Assembly: GCA_937899895.1 (NCBI GenBank)
Contig: CALBQR010000058.1
Location: forward strand, 43,211-107,210
DNA: 64,000 bases
Direction of reading: 5' to 3'
Source of the DNA: an uncultured Alistipes sp.
Lineage (GTDB): Bacteria > Bacteroidota > Bacteroidia > Bacteroidales > Rikenellaceae
Shown here piece after piece: positions 8,537-17,965 of the stretch. The number at the start of each line of letters is the position of its first letter. Positions within the stretch are counted from its first letter, which is position 1. The notes under the pieces are model-generated. The model made no database searches. It was not told the origin of the DNA and was given only the letters and a program-made list of their open reading frames with translations. Made by a program: the position numbers and the translations under genes.

Positions 8537-8591
8537 CACTATCGAAAAGATTTAAAAGCAGATTTATAAATTAAAAAAATAAGCAACACGT

Positions 8592-9377
8592 ATGAAAAAG
8601 TTATTTGCAACAATGATGATCGTAGTGGCTTCGTTATCCGCTACGATGGCTATGGCCGGTAATGTTGTAACCGAAACCTATCCGATTAAGAGTAACTACA
8701 CCGCAATCTCGGCTACGAATATGATCGAGGTGGTGCTCTTGGACACCCCGAAGAACTCGATTCGTGTCGAGACCGACGAGCGTTTAATGCCTTATTTGCA
8801 GATTGTCGTTAAAAACGGAGTGCTGCATTTGAGTTTTGACGATCATCGTGAGGTGGAGCGTCTGCGCAAACGTAATCTCAATCTTGCCGACACACGTGTC
8901 TATATCTCGGCACGTGGCGTAGATACTTTTATTGCGTCGGGAATGTCAGAATTTGAGACTGAAATGACGCTAAACGCCAACACGATAACAATCAATGCTT
9001 CGGGTATGTCATCGTTCGATTTCGAGAGGGTAGAGTGTAAGACTTTCAAACTTTCGATTTCGGGCAAAACCGAGGTAGATGCTCAGCTCCAAGCCGACAA
9101 ATGCGATATCTCTGTTTCGGGAATGTCGGAGGCCGATCTCGAAGGTCGCACCGATCGTCTTTTGTTGAAATTGAGCGGTATGAGCGAGGCGTCGTTTGGT
9201 GAGCTGTATGCTCGCACGGCAGAAGTCAATGTATCGGGAATGAGCGAAGCGGAGGTGAATGCATCAGAGAGCATTACGGGTGGCGTTAGCGGTATGAGCG
9301 ACCTAACAACCTACGGTTCGGCCAATGTGAATGTGTCGACCAGCGGTGGCGGATCGCATAAACACGTAAGAAAATAG
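8592..9377 (+). CDS. Exported GIN-domain (DUF2807) protein with SGMSE repeats
   Basis: 261 residues with a signal peptide (MKKLFATMMIVVASLSATMA, about 1-22). The rest is a head-GIN/DUF2807 domain, a right-handed beta-helix-like fold common in exported Bacteroidota proteins of unknown role. A repeat with core S-G-(M/K)-(S/T)-(E/S/D) recurs at Ser116, 137, 157, 176, 195, 215 and 233, every 18-21 residues, as expected for successive helix rungs. The C-terminus is Gly/Ser/His-rich (SGGGSHKHVRK). Single gene with its own -7 box and terminator. A second GIN protein is at 45812-46534. Confidence 0.85.
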   Translation: MKKLFATMMIVVASLSATMAMAGNVVTETYPIKSNYTAISATNMIEVVLLDTPKNSIRVETDERLMPYLQIVVKNGVLHLSFDDHREVERLRKRNLNLADTRVYISARGVDTFIASGMSEFETEMTLNANTITINASGMSSFDFERVECKTFKLSISGKTEVDAQLQADKCDISVSGMSEADLEGRTDRLLLKLSGMSEASFGELYARTAEVNVSGMSEAEVNASESITGGVSGMSDLTTYGSANVNVSTSGGGSHKHVRK

Positions 9378-9401
9378 TTCCGTACGGCTATTCGCACGCA
9401 C

Positions 9402-9437
9402 AAGCAAGACTCTCACGCTGGGGGTCTTGCTTTTTTA
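9402..9437 (+). terminator. Intrinsic terminator after GIN-domain gene
   Basis: Stem AAGCAAGAC / GTCTTGCTT (9402-9410 with 9424-9432), followed by a T run. Confidence 0.8.
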
Positions 9438-9472
9438 TACGGATAAGTGATTGGGCAATCGGAAAAAATTTA

Positions 9473-9480
9473 TATCTTTG
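9473..9480 (+). promoter_or_regulatory. mutS: -7 box (TATCTTTG) for mutS
   Basis: TATCTTTG with TTG at 9451-9453 and a 19-base spacer. The mutS ATG follows at 9495, so the leader is very short. Confidence 0.7.
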
Positions 9481-9494
9481 CTTGTTAATTACTA

Positions 9495-12194
9495 ATGCAG
9501 ACCGACGTGGCGAAGAAAGAGAAGACACAAGAGAAAAAATATGTCGAAACCCCGCTGATGAAGCAGTACTATCAGTTCAAATCGCAACACCCCGATGCGA
9601 TACTGCTCTTCCGTGTGGGCGACTTCTACGAAACATTTGGCGATGACGCAATTAAGGCGAGTTCTATTTTGGGCATAACCCTTACGCGACGTGCCAACGG
9701 CTCGGCTTCGTCGATCGAATTGGCGGGCTTTCCTCATCACGCACTCGATACCTACTTGCCTAAATTGGTGCGAGCAGGCGAGCGTGTGGCGATTTGCGAG
9801 CAGTTGGAGGATCCGAAATTGACCAAAACGATCGTTAAACGCGGTATTATCGAGTTGGTTACTCCGGGCGTTGTCTTGGGCGATAACGTATTGGCCGGCA
9901 AAGAAAATACCTTTCTTGCAGCGGTCTATTTCGGCAAGCAGCAAACGGGTGTTGCCTTCCTTGACCTATCGACGGGCGAGTTCTATGCAGCCGAGGGCGA
10001 TGACCAATATATCGATAAATTGTTGTCGAATCTGATGCCGAAAGAGGTGATATATCAGCGTGGCGCAGACGGTCGCTTTACGAGTACATTCGGCACGCGC
10101 TATTACACATATCGCCTTGATGAGTGGGTCTTCTCGGAGGAGGTTAATCGCGGCAAACTCTGCAAGCAGTTTGGGACAACGTCGCTCAAAGGTTTCGGCA
10201 TTGAGCAGATGCACGAGGGCATTTCGGCAGCAGGTGCAATCCTTCACTATCTGGAATATACCGAGCACCGCGATATCAGCCATATAGCTTCGATTGCCCG
10301 CATTGATCGCGATGAGTATGTTTGGATCGACAAATTTTCGATTCGCAATCTTGAACTTTTTGCATCAAATTCGGGTAACGAACGCAGTGGCTTTGTCGGC
10401 GTTATCGATCGTACGCTCTCACCAATGGGTGGCCGAATGATGAAACGATGGGTGGCAATGCCGTTGTTGTCGGTCGATCGTATTAATCGCCGTTTGGATG
10501 TTGTTGAATATTTCACCAAACATAAATCGCAGACCGAAGATCTGCGCGATCAACTCTCGGAGGTTGGTGATTTGGAGCGCATCGGCTCGCGCATTGCGGC
10601 GCGTAGGGTTTTGCCTCGCGAGATTGTTCAGTTGCATAACTCTCTGGATGCCATTGCAACTCTGCGCGAGCAGCTGCTCGGTAGCGATAATGCACAGCTT
10701 GCGCAACTTGCCGAGGCTATCGATACGATGTCGGAGGTGCGCGAACGTATTGCTACACAGGTATATCCCGATCCACATAATAACAATATCTTGAAGGGCG
10801 GAGTTATCGCCGATGGTGTCGATATGGAGCTCGATGATCTGCGTCGCGTAGCTCTGCACGGCAAGGATGTGTTGATGTCGATTCAACGTCGTGAGAGCGA
10901 GGCTACGGGTATTCCTTCGCTCAAAATCAGCTATAACAATGTCTTTGGTTACTATATCGAGGTGCGCAATGCTCATAAGGATAAAGTGCCCGAAGATTGG
11001 ATTCGCAAGCAGACGCTGACTGCGGCCGAGCGATATATTACAGCCGAGTTGAAAGAGTACGAGGAGAAGATTCTCGGTGCCGAGGAGAAGATTCTGGCTA
11101 TCGAGCAGCGTATCTATGCCGAGTTGTTGGACTACCTCGAAACGTGGTTGAAGCCTATGCAGCGCAATGCCTCTATCGTAGCTCAAATAGACTGCCTGCA
11201 ATCATTCGCCCGTATCGCCACTGAGCGCGGATATTGCCGCCCGACACTCGACGAGAGTCGCGTAATCGACATTAAAGCTGGTCGTCATCCCGTTATTGAG
11301 ACGCTTATGCCCGTTGGAGAGGAGTATATCCCCAATGATACCTATCTCGACAACGAGAAACAGCAAATAATGATGATTACCGGACCCAATATGTCGGGTA
11401 AATCGGCACTGTTGCGACAGACGGCATTGATCGTGCTGATGGCGCAGATGGGATCATTCGTGCCTGCTCGATCGGCGCGTATTGGTGTTGTGGATAAGAT
11501 ATTTACGCGTGTCGGAGCGTCGGATAATATATCGCAGGGCGAATCGACATTTATGGTCGAGATGCTCGAATCGGCCTCGATTTTGAATAATATTTCGGAT
11601 CGAAGCCTTGTGCTGCTCGACGAGATCGGTCGCGGCACGAGTACCTACGACGGCATCTCGATTGCGTGGGCGATGGTCGAGTATCTGCATAATAATCCTG
11701 CGGCACACGCTCGCACGTTGTTTGCTACTCACTATCACGAACTTAACGAGATGGAACAGATGTGCCAACGCGTTAAAAACTATCACGTTTCGGTCAAGGA
11801 GATTGATCGCACGATTGTCTTTTTGCGCAAGTTGGAGCGGGGTGGTACGGAGCACTCGTTCGGTATTCACGTGGCGAAGATGGCGGGTATGCCGCGTTCG
11901 ATTGTCGATCGTGCCGAGGAGATTCTGCGTAATCTCGAATTGGTCTATGGCAATAACGAGATTGTGCCGAGTAGCAGCCCCACGCGCCGCAAGAAGAGTG
12001 CAAAGAGCAACGCCGCTGCGACGGTACGTTCGGCAGCCGAGAGTGCGCCCTCGATGCAGCTCAGTATGTTCCAATTGGATGATCCTGTATTGATTCAGAT
12101 TCGTGATCAGATCAAGGGTATCGACATCAATTCGCTGACTCCGCTCGAAGCACTCAATAAACTGAACGAAATCAAGAAGATTACGGGAATTTAA
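9495..12194 (+). CDS. mutS: DNA mismatch repair protein MutS
   Basis: 899 residues, full-length MutS1. It recognises mismatches and recruits MutL. The mismatch-probing Phe-X-Glu is Phe44-Tyr45-Glu46 in GDFYETFG. The connector, lever and clamp regions follow, then the ABC ATPase: Walker [13 protein letters not shown] (about 628-639), Walker B '[16 protein letters not shown]' (about 700) and the 'ATHYHEL' H-loop. The Ser/Ala/Lys-rich linker near 830-850 and the C-terminal '[17 protein letters not shown]' helix are the usual tail. Monocistronic, with terminator at 12216-12250. Confidence 0.97.
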   Translation: MQTDVAKKEKTQEKKYVETPLMKQYYQFKSQHPDAILLFRVGDFYETFGDDAIKASSILGITLTRRANGSASSIELAGFPHHALDTYLPKLVRAGERVAICEQLEDPKLTKTIVKRGIIELVTPGVVLGDNVLAGKENTFLAAVYFGKQQTGVAFLDLSTGEFYAAEGDDQYIDKLLSNLMPKEVIYQRGADGRFTSTFGTRYYTYRLDEWVFSEEVNRGKLCKQFGTTSLKGFGIEQMHEGISAAGAILHYLEYTEHRDISHIASIARIDRDEYVWIDKFSIRNLELFASNSGNERSGFVGVIDRTLSPMGGRMMKRWVAMPLLSVDRINRRLDVVEYFTKHKSQTEDLRDQLSEVGDLERIGSRIAARRVLPREIVQLHNSLDAIATLREQLLGSDNAQLAQLAEAIDTMSEVRERIATQVYPDPHNNNILKGGVIADGVDMELDDLRRVALHGKDVLMSIQRRESEATGIPSLKISYNNVFGYYIEVRNAHKDKVPEDWIRKQTLTAAERYITAELKEYEEKILGAEEKILAIEQRIYAELLDYLETWLKPMQRNASIVAQIDCLQSFARIATERGYCRPTLDESRVIDIKAGRHPVIETLMPVGEEYIPNDTYLDNEKQQIMMITGPNMSGKSALLRQTALIVLMAQMGSFVPARSARIGVVDKIFTRVGASDNISQGESTFMVEMLESASILNNISDRSLVLLDEIGRGTSTYDGISIAWAMVEYLHNNPAAHARTLFATHYHELNEMEQMCQRVKNYHVSVKEIDRTIVFLRKLERGGTEHSFGIHVAKMAGMPRSIVDRAEEILRNLELVYGNNEIVPSSSPTRRKKSAKSNAAATVRSAAESAPSMQLSMFQLDDPVLIQIRDQIKGIDINSLTPLEALNKLNEIKKITGI

Positions 12195-12215
12195 CAATGC
12201 TCTCGATAGCTAATA

Positions 12216-12250
12216 AACGCAATCCTCCACGCAGGGTTGCGTTTTTTGTT
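12216..12250 (+). terminator. Intrinsic terminator after mutS
   Basis: Stem AACGCAA (12216-12222) / TTGCGTT (12237-12243), then a T-rich tail. Confidence 0.75.
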
Positions 12251-12279
12251 TGTAGAATCGGATAAATTGTGTAATTTTG
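12249..12279 (+). promoter_or_regulatory. Promoter of the rod-shaped RNA
   Basis: TTTG at 12249-12252, a 19-base spacer, and TAATTTTG at 12272-12279. Both elements match the sigma-ABfr consensus. Transcription would start near 12286, about 20 bases before the first paired base of the RNA described below. Confidence 0.6.
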
Positions 12280-12285
12280 CTCTGA

Positions 12286-12492
12286 CATATTAATAAATAC
12301 ACGGAAGGTGTAGCTTATTCTCGCTAAACGAACGTAGGAAATTCGATTTTGAGAAGAGATTGGCTAACAACTTGCCGCGTCATATCCTTATATGGGTTAT
12401 GGCGTGGGGCTGTTGCTTGTTTTATTCTCAATGGTTTCCTACGACCAGTTTAGCTAAAATGAGTCTTCGGCACCACGCTTTCTTTTTGGCTA
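12286..12492 (+). ncRNA. Rod-shaped structured RNA, 6S-RNA-like candidate
   Basis: No gene fits here, but the transcript would fold back on itself over its whole length. Paired blocks, outside in: GGTG 12307-12310 / CACC 12471-12474; CTTATT 12314 / AATGAG 12458; GCTAAAC 12323 / GTTTAGC 12448; CGTAGGAAA 12333 / TTTCCTACG 12435; TTGAGAA 12349 / TTCTCAA 12425. Then comes an open bubble (12356-12367 and 12416-12424) and an inner hairpin, with CAAC 12368 / GTTG 12412 and 12378-12387 / 12394-12404. A T-rich stretch follows (12479-12488). A long closing stem, central bubble and terminal hairpin is the 6S RNA plan. The 6S identity is inference; a structured leader of the next gene is the alternative. 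Confidence 0.55.
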
Positions 12493-12530
12493 AATGTCGC
12501 CGAGGTGCGGGCGGCACAAAACTAAATCAA

Positions 12531-12899
12531 ATGAAGAGATTGATTATGGCAGTTGTAGTCGTGCTTTCGACTATGCTGGTTGGTTGCGGTCATTCGTTTT
12601 ATCCGACTGATAACCACAACTTTGCAACAACAAATGTAAACATTGGTGAGGGTAATTTCCACGTCGTTGGTATGGCTGAGGGTAAGGCAAGTGCCACGTA
12701 CGTATTGGGTATTGGTGGCTTGTCAAGAACGGCGATCAAATCAAATGCCTATGCCGAAATGGTTCAAAATGCAAATCTGCAAGGATCGCAAATGATTGTA
12801 AATGCTACAATTGAGACTAAAACTCGTGGTTTTGCACCGTTTGTAGTAAAGCACGAAGTGAAATACCACGGCGTGATAATTGAGTTTGACAAAGAATAG
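12531..12899 (+). CDS. Small lipoprotein, DUF6567/TRL-like
   Basis: 122 residues from the ATG at 12531. The frame is open 57 codons further upstream, but that extension is just the structured RNA read through, so it is not coding. A lipoprotein signal is clear: MKRLIMAVVVVLSTMLVGCG with lipobox LVGC. The mature part contains 'YVLGIGGLSRTAIKSNAYAE' and 'NLQGSQMIVNATIE', the pattern of small TRL/DUF6567-type lipoproteins that share a 'G-G-ss...A...A' helix followed by a strand. The role is unknown. It may be transcribed by read-through from the RNA promoter. A strong bidirectional terminator follows. Confidence 0.8.
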   Translation: MKRLIMAVVVVLSTMLVGCGHSFYPTDNHNFATTNVNIGEGNFHVVGMAEGKASATYVLGIGGLSRTAIKSNAYAEMVQNANLQGSQMIVNATIETKTRGFAPFVVKHEVKYHGVIIEFDKE

Positions 12900-12911
12900 T
12901 CAGCCAATACA

Positions 12912-12943
12912 AAAAAGCGAAGGCTTACGCGCCTTCGCTTTTT
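12912..12943. terminator. Bidirectional terminator between lipoprotein gene and udk
   Basis: AAAAAGCGAAGGC (12912-12924) / GCCTTCGCTTTTT (12931-12943). It serves both convergent genes. Confidence 0.85.
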
Positions 12944-12961
12944 AATTTCGTTTATTATGAA

Positions 12962-13576
12962 TTATCGAATCAACGAACGGATATTTTCGATCAACATCGA
13001 AACCGCTACCGAGTTGAAACCGCCCTCGGGGATAATCACGTCAGCATACTTTTTGCTCGGCTCAACGAACTCCTCGTGCATCGGCTTGACCGTCGTAACA
13101 TACTGATCAATAACCGACTGCATCGTGCGACCGCGATCGCAAACGTCGCGCAAAATACGACGTGCCAAACGCAAATCAGCGTCAGTATCGACAAACACCT
13201 TGATATCCATCATATCGCGCAGCTCCTTATTCTCGAAGATCAAAATACCATCGACAATAATCACACGCGAAGGCTTCACCAAAACGGTCTCCTCCATACG
13301 ATTGTGCTCGACAAACGAATATACGGGGTGCTCGATAGGCACGTTGTTCTTCAATGCCTTCAAGTGATCGACCAACATCTGCGTATCGAACGCCTGTGGG
13401 TGGTCGTAGTTGAGCTTCGTGCGCTCCTCGTAGGTCAGTTCGTTGTGCGCCTTATAGTAGAAATCGTGGCAGAGGGTTACAACGTCGTCGCCCTCAAAAG
13501 CCTCGCGCAGTCGCTTTACCAATGTACTCTTGCCAGAACCCGTTCCTCCGGCAACTCCAATGATCGTTACGTTCAT
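12962..13576 (-). CDS. udk: Uridine kinase
   Basis: 204 residues, P-loop uridine/cytidine kinase of the pyrimidine salvage pathway. It phosphorylates uridine or cytidine to UMP or CMP in the cytoplasm. Walker A is GVAGGTGSGKSTL (7-19). The nucleoside-binding segments 'HDFYYK' and 'NYDHPQAFD' and the 'VDTDADLRLARRILRD' lid region are all present. Length and motifs are normal. It lies 90 bases downstream of gyrB on the same strand, separated from it by a terminator-like hairpin. Confidence 0.95.
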   Translation of the reverse strand: MNVTIIGVAGGTGSGKSTLVKRLREAFEGDDVVTLCHDFYYKAHNELTYEERTKLNYDHPQAFDTQMLVDHLKALKNNVPIEHPVYSFVEHNRMEETVLVKPSRVIIVDGILIFENKELRDMMDIKVFVDTDADLRLARRILRDVCDRGRTMQSVIDQYVTTVKPMHEEFVEPSKKYADVIIPEGGFNSVAVSMLIENIRSLIR

Positions 13577-13610
13577 AATGGGGTAGTGTTTAGTTTGTTA
13601 TTATATGAAA

Positions 13611-13649
13611 AGATTGGAAACTCCACATCTCGGCGGGCGTTCCCAATCT
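13611..13649 (-). terminator. Terminator-like hairpin after gyrB
   Basis: AGATTGGaAAC / GTTcCCAATCT (13611-13621 with 13639-13649), with a TTTTC tail on the minus strand. Confidence 0.55.
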
Positions 13650-13666
13650 CTCATTGTCAATAGTTA

Positions 13667-15628
13667 TTATGCGTCAATATTTGCGTAGCGAGCGTTCTTC
13701 TCGATGAACTCACGGCGAGGAGGCACATCGTCGCCCATCAACATCGAGAAAATGCGGTCAGCCTCAGCGGCATTCTCGATCGTAACCTGACGCAGGATAC
13801 GCGTTTCGGGATTCATCGTAGTCTCCCACAACTGCTCGGCATTCATCTCACCAAGACCTTTGTAACGCTGTACGTGCAATCCCTTGCCACCCAACTCTGC
13901 CGAGATAGCATCGCGCTCCTCGTCGGTCCAGCAATAACGCTGAACGTTACCCTTCTTAACCATATAGAGGGGCGGGGTAGCGATATAGATATGACCATTC
14001 TCGATCAGAGCCTTCATCTTGCGGAAGAAGAAGGTCAGCATAAGCGTTGCAATATGGCTACCATCGACGTCGGCATCGGTCATAATGATAATCTTGTCGT
14101 AGCGCAGTTTATCGAGGTTCAAAGCCTTATTATCCTCCTCGGTTCCAATCGTAACACCCAGAGCGATAAACATATTCTTGATCTCCTCGTTTTCCCACAT
14201 CTTATGCTCCTGTGCCTTCTCGATGTTCAGAATCTTACCACGCAGAGGCATAATTGCCTGGAACTGACGGTCGCGGCCCTGTTTAGCCGTACCACCTGCC
14301 GAATCACCCTCGACGAAGAAGATCTCGGCAATCGAACGATCGCGGCTCGAACAGTCTGCCAACTTGCCCGGCAGGCCCGAACCTGACAGCGGAGTCTTAC
14401 GCTGCACCAATTCGCGTGCGTGGCGTGCAGCGTGGCGTGCCGTAGCTGCCAAAATGACCTTCTGCACAATTGCGCGAGCGTCTTTCGGATGCTCCTCCAA
14501 ATAGAGCGACAGAGCCTGCGAAACGGCTGCATCAACCGATGCAACAACCTCGCTGTTACCCAATTTGGTCTTGGTCTGACCCTCAAACTGGGGCTCTGCA
14601 ACCTTAACCGAGATAACGGCTGTCAAACCTTCGCGGAAGTCATCGCCATTGATGTCAAACTTCAACTTGGCCAGCATACCCGACTCATCGGCATACTTTT
14701 TCAGCGTGCGGGTCAGTGCGCGGCGGAAACCGGTGAGGTGGGTACCACCCTCAATGGTGTTGATATTGTTTACATACGAATGTACATTCTCCGAGAATGA
14801 GTTGTTGTACTGCATAGCAACCTCGACGGGCACGCCATCGCGCTCGGTGTCGATATAGATCACCGATTCGATCAGCGTCTCGCCACGTGTAGCGTCAAGA
14901 TACTTGACAAACTCCTTCAAACCATCGTGCGAATAGAATGTCTCGCTACGGAATTCGCCATTCTCGTCCTGCTGGCGACGGTCGGTCAGGATCAACTTGA
15001 TACCTTTGTTCAAATATGCCAACTCGCGCAGACGCGCTGCCAAAATATCGTACTTATATTCGGTAGTGATAAAGATATCGCCATCGGGCTTGAAGGTTAC
15101 GATCGTACCCGTAGTATCAATCTTGCCCACAACCTCCATAGGAGAGGTGGGAGCACCCTTGCTATATGACTGGCGGTAGATATTGCCGTTGCGATGCACC
15201 TCGGCAATCAGCTTGACCGAAAGCGCATTAACGCACGATACACCGACACCGTGCAGACCGCCCGATACTTTATAACTATCTTTATTGAACTTACCGCCGG
15301 CGTGCAGGACCGTCAATACCACTTCGAGAGCCGACTTGCCCTCTTTCTCGTGCATATCTGTCGGAATACCACGACCATTATCCTCGACGGTGATCGAGTC
15401 ATCTTCATTGATGGTTACTTTGATGTCGGTACAATAGCCCGCCAGAGCCTCGTCGATCGAGTTATCGACAACCTCATAAACCAAGTGGTGCAGACCCTTT
15501 TCGCCCACATCACCAATATACATTGCGGGTCTTTTGCGTACCGCTTCAAGACCTTCCAACACCTGAATACTGGAAGCCGAATACTCCTCTTCGTTGTGTT
15601 GCTTTACGTTTTCCAAATCGTTGTTCAT
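13667..15628 (-). CDS. gyrB: DNA gyrase subunit B
   Basis: 653 residues, the ATPase subunit of gyrase (A2B2), which introduces negative supercoils. The GHKL ATPase motifs are 'DNSIDEALAGYC', 'DNGRGIPTD' and 'GGLHGVGVSCVNALS'. The transducer domain follows, then TOPRIM with 'VEGDSAGG' and 'DADVDGSHI'. The C-terminal 'QRYKGLGEMNAEQLWETTM' motif is typical of GyrB. The length is that of the short GyrB without the gammaproteobacterial insert. ParE is unlikely given 'QRYKGLGEMN'. A -7 box lies upstream at 15649-15656. Confidence 0.95.
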   Translation of the reverse strand: MNNDLENVKQHNEEEYSASSIQVLEGLEAVRKRPAMYIGDVGEKGLHHLVYEVVDNSIDEALAGYCTDIKVTINEDDSITVEDNGRGIPTDMHEKEGKSALEVVLTVLHAGGKFNKDSYKVSGGLHGVGVSCVNALSVKLIAEVHRNGNIYRQSYSKGAPTSPMEVVGKIDTTGTIVTFKPDGDIFITTEYKYDILAARLRELAYLNKGIKLILTDRRQQDENGEFRSETFYSHDGLKEFVKYLDATRGETLIESVIYIDTERDGVPVEVAMQYNNSFSENVHSYVNNINTIEGGTHLTGFRRALTRTLKKYADESGMLAKLKFDINGDDFREGLTAVISVKVAEPQFEGQTKTKLGNSEVVASVDAAVSQALSLYLEEHPKDARAIVQKVILAATARHAARHARELVQRKTPLSGSGLPGKLADCSSRDRSIAEIFFVEGDSAGGTAKQGRDRQFQAIMPLRGKILNIEKAQEHKMWENEEIKNMFIALGVTIGTEEDNKALNLDKLRYDKIIIMTDADVDGSHIATLMLTFFFRKMKALIENGHIYIATPPLYMVKKGNVQRYCWTDEERDAISAELGGKGLHVQRYKGLGEMNAEQLWETTMNPETRILRQVTIENAAEADRIFSMLMGDDVPPRREFIEKNARYANIDA

Positions 15629-15648
15629 TGTTGATCAAATAATTCCTG

Positions 15649-15656
15649 CAAATTTA
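15649..15656 (-). promoter_or_regulatory. gyrB: -7 box (TAAATTTG) for gyrB
   Basis: The minus-strand TAAATTTG is 21 bases before the gyrB ATG. A TTG lies 20 bases further upstream (15677-15679 on the plus strand reads CAA). Confidence 0.5.
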
Positions 15657-15736
15657 CAATTTATTTGGATAAACAACAACTTTTTAGGGCTAAAAAACAC
15701 CCTTTTATAGCGTAAAAATCTATTTTTTCGGGGCGT

Positions 15737-16378
15737 TTATTCCACTTGTTCGACTGTAATGTCGGGATTGGTGTGCAGAACCTCGATAAAGCCCTTTTCA
15801 TCGTTGCCGATAAGCGAACGAACAACGACCTCAATTCGGTAGCCGCTACTGCTGTCAAGTCGGTTCATCTCATACGAGATGATTTGATAACCGACTTGTT
15901 GCAGGTCGATATAGACGCGTTGCGCCACTTCGCGTTTTGAGGTTAAAAGCGAGATGTATATTCGACGTAATCCGAGTTTGCGAAATAGTGTATTGAAGGC
16001 CTCTAATCCGATAAGTGTAAAGATTGTTGCTGCAACAGCTACCGAAAACAGACCGCCTCCTGCTGCCATACCTATACCCGATACTGCCCAAAGACTTGCG
16101 GCGGTTGTCAGACCTCGTACCACTTGTCGCTGGAAGATAATAGTTCCCGCACCTATAAAACCTATTCCGCTGACAACTTGTGCTGCTACGCGGCTAAAAT
16201 CCACCTGCGTCGAATCGCCAAATCCATAACGCGAAATGATCATAAACAGAGCACTGCCGAGTGCGACAAGAAAATGCGTTTTCACGCCCGCATCTTTGGC
16301 TCGATATTCACGATCGAAGCCAACAATGGTGGCAAGCACACAAGCTACCACCAATCGCAAAATCAGATCCCAATTCAT
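15737..16378 (-). CDS. MgtC/SapB family membrane protein
   Basis: 213 residues. Four to five transmembrane helices fill residues 1-125, starting 'LRLVVACVLATIVGFDREYR' with the conserved 'G-x-(D/E)-R' turn. They also include 'VVSGIGFIGAGTIIF' and 'GLTTAASLWAVSGIGMAAG', all hallmarks of the MgtC membrane domain. A cytoplasmic C-terminal domain (about 135-213) follows and resembles an ACT-like fold. MgtC relatives are linked to Mg2+ limitation and acid adaptation in other bacteria, but the activity here is unknown. It sits upstream of gyrB, which has its own promoter. Confidence 0.88.
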   Translation of the reverse strand: MNWDLILRLVVACVLATIVGFDREYRAKDAGVKTHFLVALGSALFMIISRYGFGDSTQVDFSRVAAQVVSGIGFIGAGTIIFQRQVVRGLTTAASLWAVSGIGMAAGGGLFSVAVAATIFTLIGLEAFNTLFRKLGLRRIYISLLTSKREVAQRVYIDLQQVGYQIISYEMNRLDSSSGYRIEVVVRSLIGNDEKGFIEVLHTNPDITVEQVE

Positions 16379-16464
16379 TGTTGCAAAAGTCTATCTTCGG
16401 CTTTATCACAAGCAAATATGGTGCAGAGGTGCGTCTGCCGTTTGTTATTGTAATATTTAATAGC

Positions 16465-16472
16465 TATCTTTG
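16465..16472 (+). promoter_or_regulatory. -7 box (TATCTTTG) for the small barrel protein
   Basis: TATCTTTG with TTTG at 16441-16444 and a 20-base spacer. The ATG is at 16515. Confidence 0.7.
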
Positions 16473-16514
16473 TTTTTGAATAGTAAAAGAAATTTAACTC
16501 TAACAATTAAGTTT

Positions 16515-17018
16515 ATGAAGAAAATTTTACTCGTTTTGGCAGTTGTGTTTGGTTTGAGTACGACTGCTATGGCACAGCAGAAGGGCGACGCGTTTATTGG
16601 TGGCGCAATTGGTTTCTCGGCAGGTACAGATCAATCTGCAAGTTTTGGTTTGGCAGTCGAGGGTGGTGGCTTTGTTGCCAATCGTTTGGCGCTGAGTGGT
16701 TCGGTGGCTTATAATTTAATTGGTGGCGAGATTCACGCCATTACCTTTGGTCCAAAGCTCTCTTACTATGCTCGTTTGGCTGATAAATTCTATTACACAT
16801 CTGGTGTTAGCGTTGTTGGTGCATACGTTAATGTTGGAGGCGCTGATGGGGGCGATGTAGGTATAGGTTTGGATTTGGCGGCATTCGAGTTCCGCCCGAC
16901 ACCGCACTTTGGTATGAACATCAATCTGTTTTCGATGAGCGCGTTGTTTAACAATGGTTTTTCGTTCTCGGCAGATATGATGATGAATACATCGGTATCG
17001 TTCCGCTACTATTTCTAA
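16515..17018 (+). CDS. Small outer-membrane beta-barrel protein
   Basis: 167 residues from the ATG at 16515; the upstream in-frame extension overlaps the promoter and is rejected. A signal peptide is clear (MKKILLVLAVVFGLSTTAMA). The mature part is Gly-rich with alternating hydrophobic strands such as 'AFIGGAIGFSAG', 'FGLAVEGGGFVA' and 'LALSGSVAYNL', and it ends in Phe (RYYF), the usual outer-membrane barrel signature. It resembles 8-stranded OmpA/OmpX-like porin-family proteins. Function unknown. Single gene with its own promoter and terminator. Confidence 0.8.
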   Translation: MKKILLVLAVVFGLSTTAMAQQKGDAFIGGAIGFSAGTDQSASFGLAVEGGGFVANRLALSGSVAYNLIGGEIHAITFGPKLSYYARLADKFYYTSGVSVVGAYVNVGGADGGDVGIGLDLAAFEFRPTPHFGMNINLFSMSALFNNGFSFSADMMMNTSVSFRYYF

Positions 17019-17065
17019 ATCAAAAGACAAGATAATTTTGAATCTTGAATTTTGAATTTTGAATT

Positions 17066-17097
17066 AAAAAACGCTCGGCGCAAACCGAGCGTTTTTA
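17066..17097. terminator. Bidirectional terminator after barrel gene
   Basis: ACGCTCGG (17071-17078) / CCGAGCGT (17085-17092), flanked by A and T runs. Confidence 0.85.
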
Positions 17098-17104
17098 TTT
17101 CTCC

Positions 17105-17284
17105 CCACTTGGTGGGGGGGTGGCGGGAGTCGAACCGAAGTCGCCATTTGGCGGATGAGGTCATCGAAGGCATGCCGTAGTCGCCGCAGGCGGTGCGGAT
17201 AAACACGCCGAGATAACCCGCGTCCAAAGAAAAACAGCGTCCGAAATCAATCGAACGCTGTCAAAAGTCCTCACTTGGTGGAGG
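17105..17284. repeat. Tandem copy A of the ssrA 3' end (distal)
   Basis: The segment repeats the acceptor/T-arm end of tmRNA (GGCGGGAGTCGAACC, read on plus). A 78-base segment rich in small palindromes follows (17137-17214), then the other T-arm half AACCCGCGTCC (17215-17225), then a copy of the ssrA terminator hairpin (17235-17260). It is about 94% identical to copy B with a 164-base period. Together the copies fill the 423 bases between the barrel gene and ssrA, where I see no gene. Confidence 0.85.
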
Positions 17285-17844
<560 letters not shown>

Positions 17845-17884
17845 GAACTCTCGTTCGTCGGGTCGAACTGCTGTAATAACGCCA

Positions 17885-17892
17885 CAAAGATA
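17885..17892 (-). promoter_or_regulatory. ssrA: -7 box (TATCTTTG) for ssrA
   Basis: TATCTTTG on the minus strand, about 40 bases before the mature 5' end, which implies a short trimmed leader. Confidence 0.65.
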
Positions 17893-17934
17893 GTGCATTT
17901 TCTTGGAAATATTGCGAAATCTGCATAAAAACAC

Positions 17935-17942
17935 TATCTTTG
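17935..17942 (+). promoter_or_regulatory. ftsE: -7 box (TATCTTTG) for ftsE
   Basis: TATCTTTG 23 bases upstream of the preferred ftsE ATG (17966). It rules out the longer in-frame start at 17903. Confidence 0.65.
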
Positions 17943-17965
17943 TTCTAAACTTTTACTTTCTACAA

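Noticed and set aside
10419..11201. 260-residue ORF antisense to mutS
   Set aside because: Shadow of mutS on the other strand; composition is Ile/Arg/His-rich noise without motifs.
12360..12530. Open in-frame extension upstream of the lipoprotein gene
   Set aside because: It is the structured RNA read as protein; the real start has a clear lipoprotein signal at 12531.
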